Source: an uncultured Eggerthella sp. (GTDB taxonomy: Bacteria > Actinomycetota > Coriobacteriia > Coriobacteriales > Eggerthellaceae). Taken from it: a DNA stretch of 5,165 bases. Both the position numbers and the translations under genes were made by a program. Positions 4,945 through 5,165 of the stretch are shown piece by piece (position 1 is the stretch's first letter; each line of letters starts with the position of its first letter). Under the pieces are notes generated by a model, which had not been told where the DNA came from, made no database searches, and worked only from the letters and a program-made list of their open reading frames with translations. The stretch spans positions 1-5,165 of the forward strand of contig URMQ01000121.1 in assembly GCA_900548955.1 (NCBI GenBank), given 5' to 3'.

Positions 4945-5088
4945 AAACTTTCTAATTTCTGAGTTTGCGAGCTTATGAGCTTTCTAACTTCTGAATCTGT
5001 GAGCTTATGAGCTTGTAAGCTTATGAGCTTGCGAACTTGTTGGTTTGTTGGTTTGTAGACTTATGAGCTTGTAAGTTCACAACTTTAC
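4945..5088. repeat. Degenerate tandem array with 8-bp period
   Basis: About 18 consecutive octamers stay in register, for example GAGCTTAT (4969), GAGCTTTC (4977), GAGCTTAT (5001), GAGCTTGT (5009), AAGCTTAT (5017), GAGCTTGC (5025), GAACTTGT (5033), TGGTTTGT (5041 and 5049), AGACTTAT (5057) and GAGCTTGT (5065). Positions 5-6 are nearly always TT. A higher-order 32-bp unit is visible, as 4948-4980 and 4980-5012 match at 29 of 33 bases. A period of 8 does not fit codons, so this is non-coding. Confidence 0.8.
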
Positions 5089-5165
5089 TGACGAAGTTTA
5101 TGAATATTGTTTGCCAGAACAACGCAAACAATCAAAATAACCAGCTGAACCAAAGTGCTTGGCAT
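5085..5165 (-). CDS. Short hydrophobic reading frame at the right edge (partial or small membrane protein)
   Basis: On the minus strand the frame reads MPSTLVQLVILIVCVVLANN and six more residues (IHKLRQ), then TAA at 5087-5085. It has about 14 hydrophobic residues in a row, fitting one membrane helix, then a short basic tail that would face the cytoplasm. The window ends exactly at this ATG, so I cannot tell whether it is a start codon or an internal Met of a longer gene entering from the right. A ribosome binding site would lie outside. The 8-bp array begins at its stop codon. I do not recognise the family. Confidence 0.4.
   Translation of the reverse strand: MPSTLVQLVILIVCVVLANNIHKLRQ

Noticed and set aside
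4945..5088. CRISPR array
   Set aside because: The repeats are 8 bp, contiguous and degenerate with no spacers.

Overview
The window most resembles a low-to-moderate GC member of the Coriobacteriia (Atopobium/Cryptobacterium-like). This rests on the style of the GalU protein, on an AddB-like nuclease/helicase subunit, and on a homocysteine-methyltransferase-fold gene paired with a tiny unknown gene. It is inferred from protein character only. All protein genes lie on the minus strand. The tRNA gene and both candidate structured RNAs lie on the plus strand, in the gaps.

Left third (1-1412): the N-terminal part of an AddB-like helicase-nuclease subunit starts near 1382 and stops at 462. The same protein then continues in another minus-strand frame, open from 471 to the left edge. 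The break sits at a short (TG)4 tract, just after a low-complexity insertion with two nearly identical 30-bp direct repeats. Losing one TG unit would rejoin the frames, so the gene is frameshifted, variable or mis-sequenced here.

From 1472 to 1647 there is a compact plus-strand RNA candidate. It has a -10 box, a long closing stem with G-U pairs, two perfect internal hairpins and a U-tract. From 1678 to 2849 lies a two-gene minus-strand operon. The first gene is a homocysteine S-methyltransferase-fold protein that lacks all three expected zinc cysteines. The second is an 85-residue unknown protein whose GTG start overlaps the first gene's stop codon (TAGTG).

The long gap 2850-3767 is not empty. 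It holds a probable leader and promoter for the methyltransferase-like gene, a long-range inverted repeat, and a 12-bp perfect palindrome over a -10-like box. It also holds a second plus-strand structured RNA candidate (3203-3396) with three hairpins whose loops all expose UCCCC or CCCC. Beyond that are 18-bp direct repeats and a hairpin flanking the 3' end of galU.

The right third has galU (3768-4580), making UDP-glucose for envelope polysaccharides. It is followed by a tRNA-Ala(CGC) gene with its own promoter and terminator, then a degenerate tract with a strict 8-bp period (about 4945-5088). A short hydrophobic reading frame touches the right edge. The two structured RNAs and the zinc-less methyltransferase homologue are the parts most likely to hold undescribed biology.
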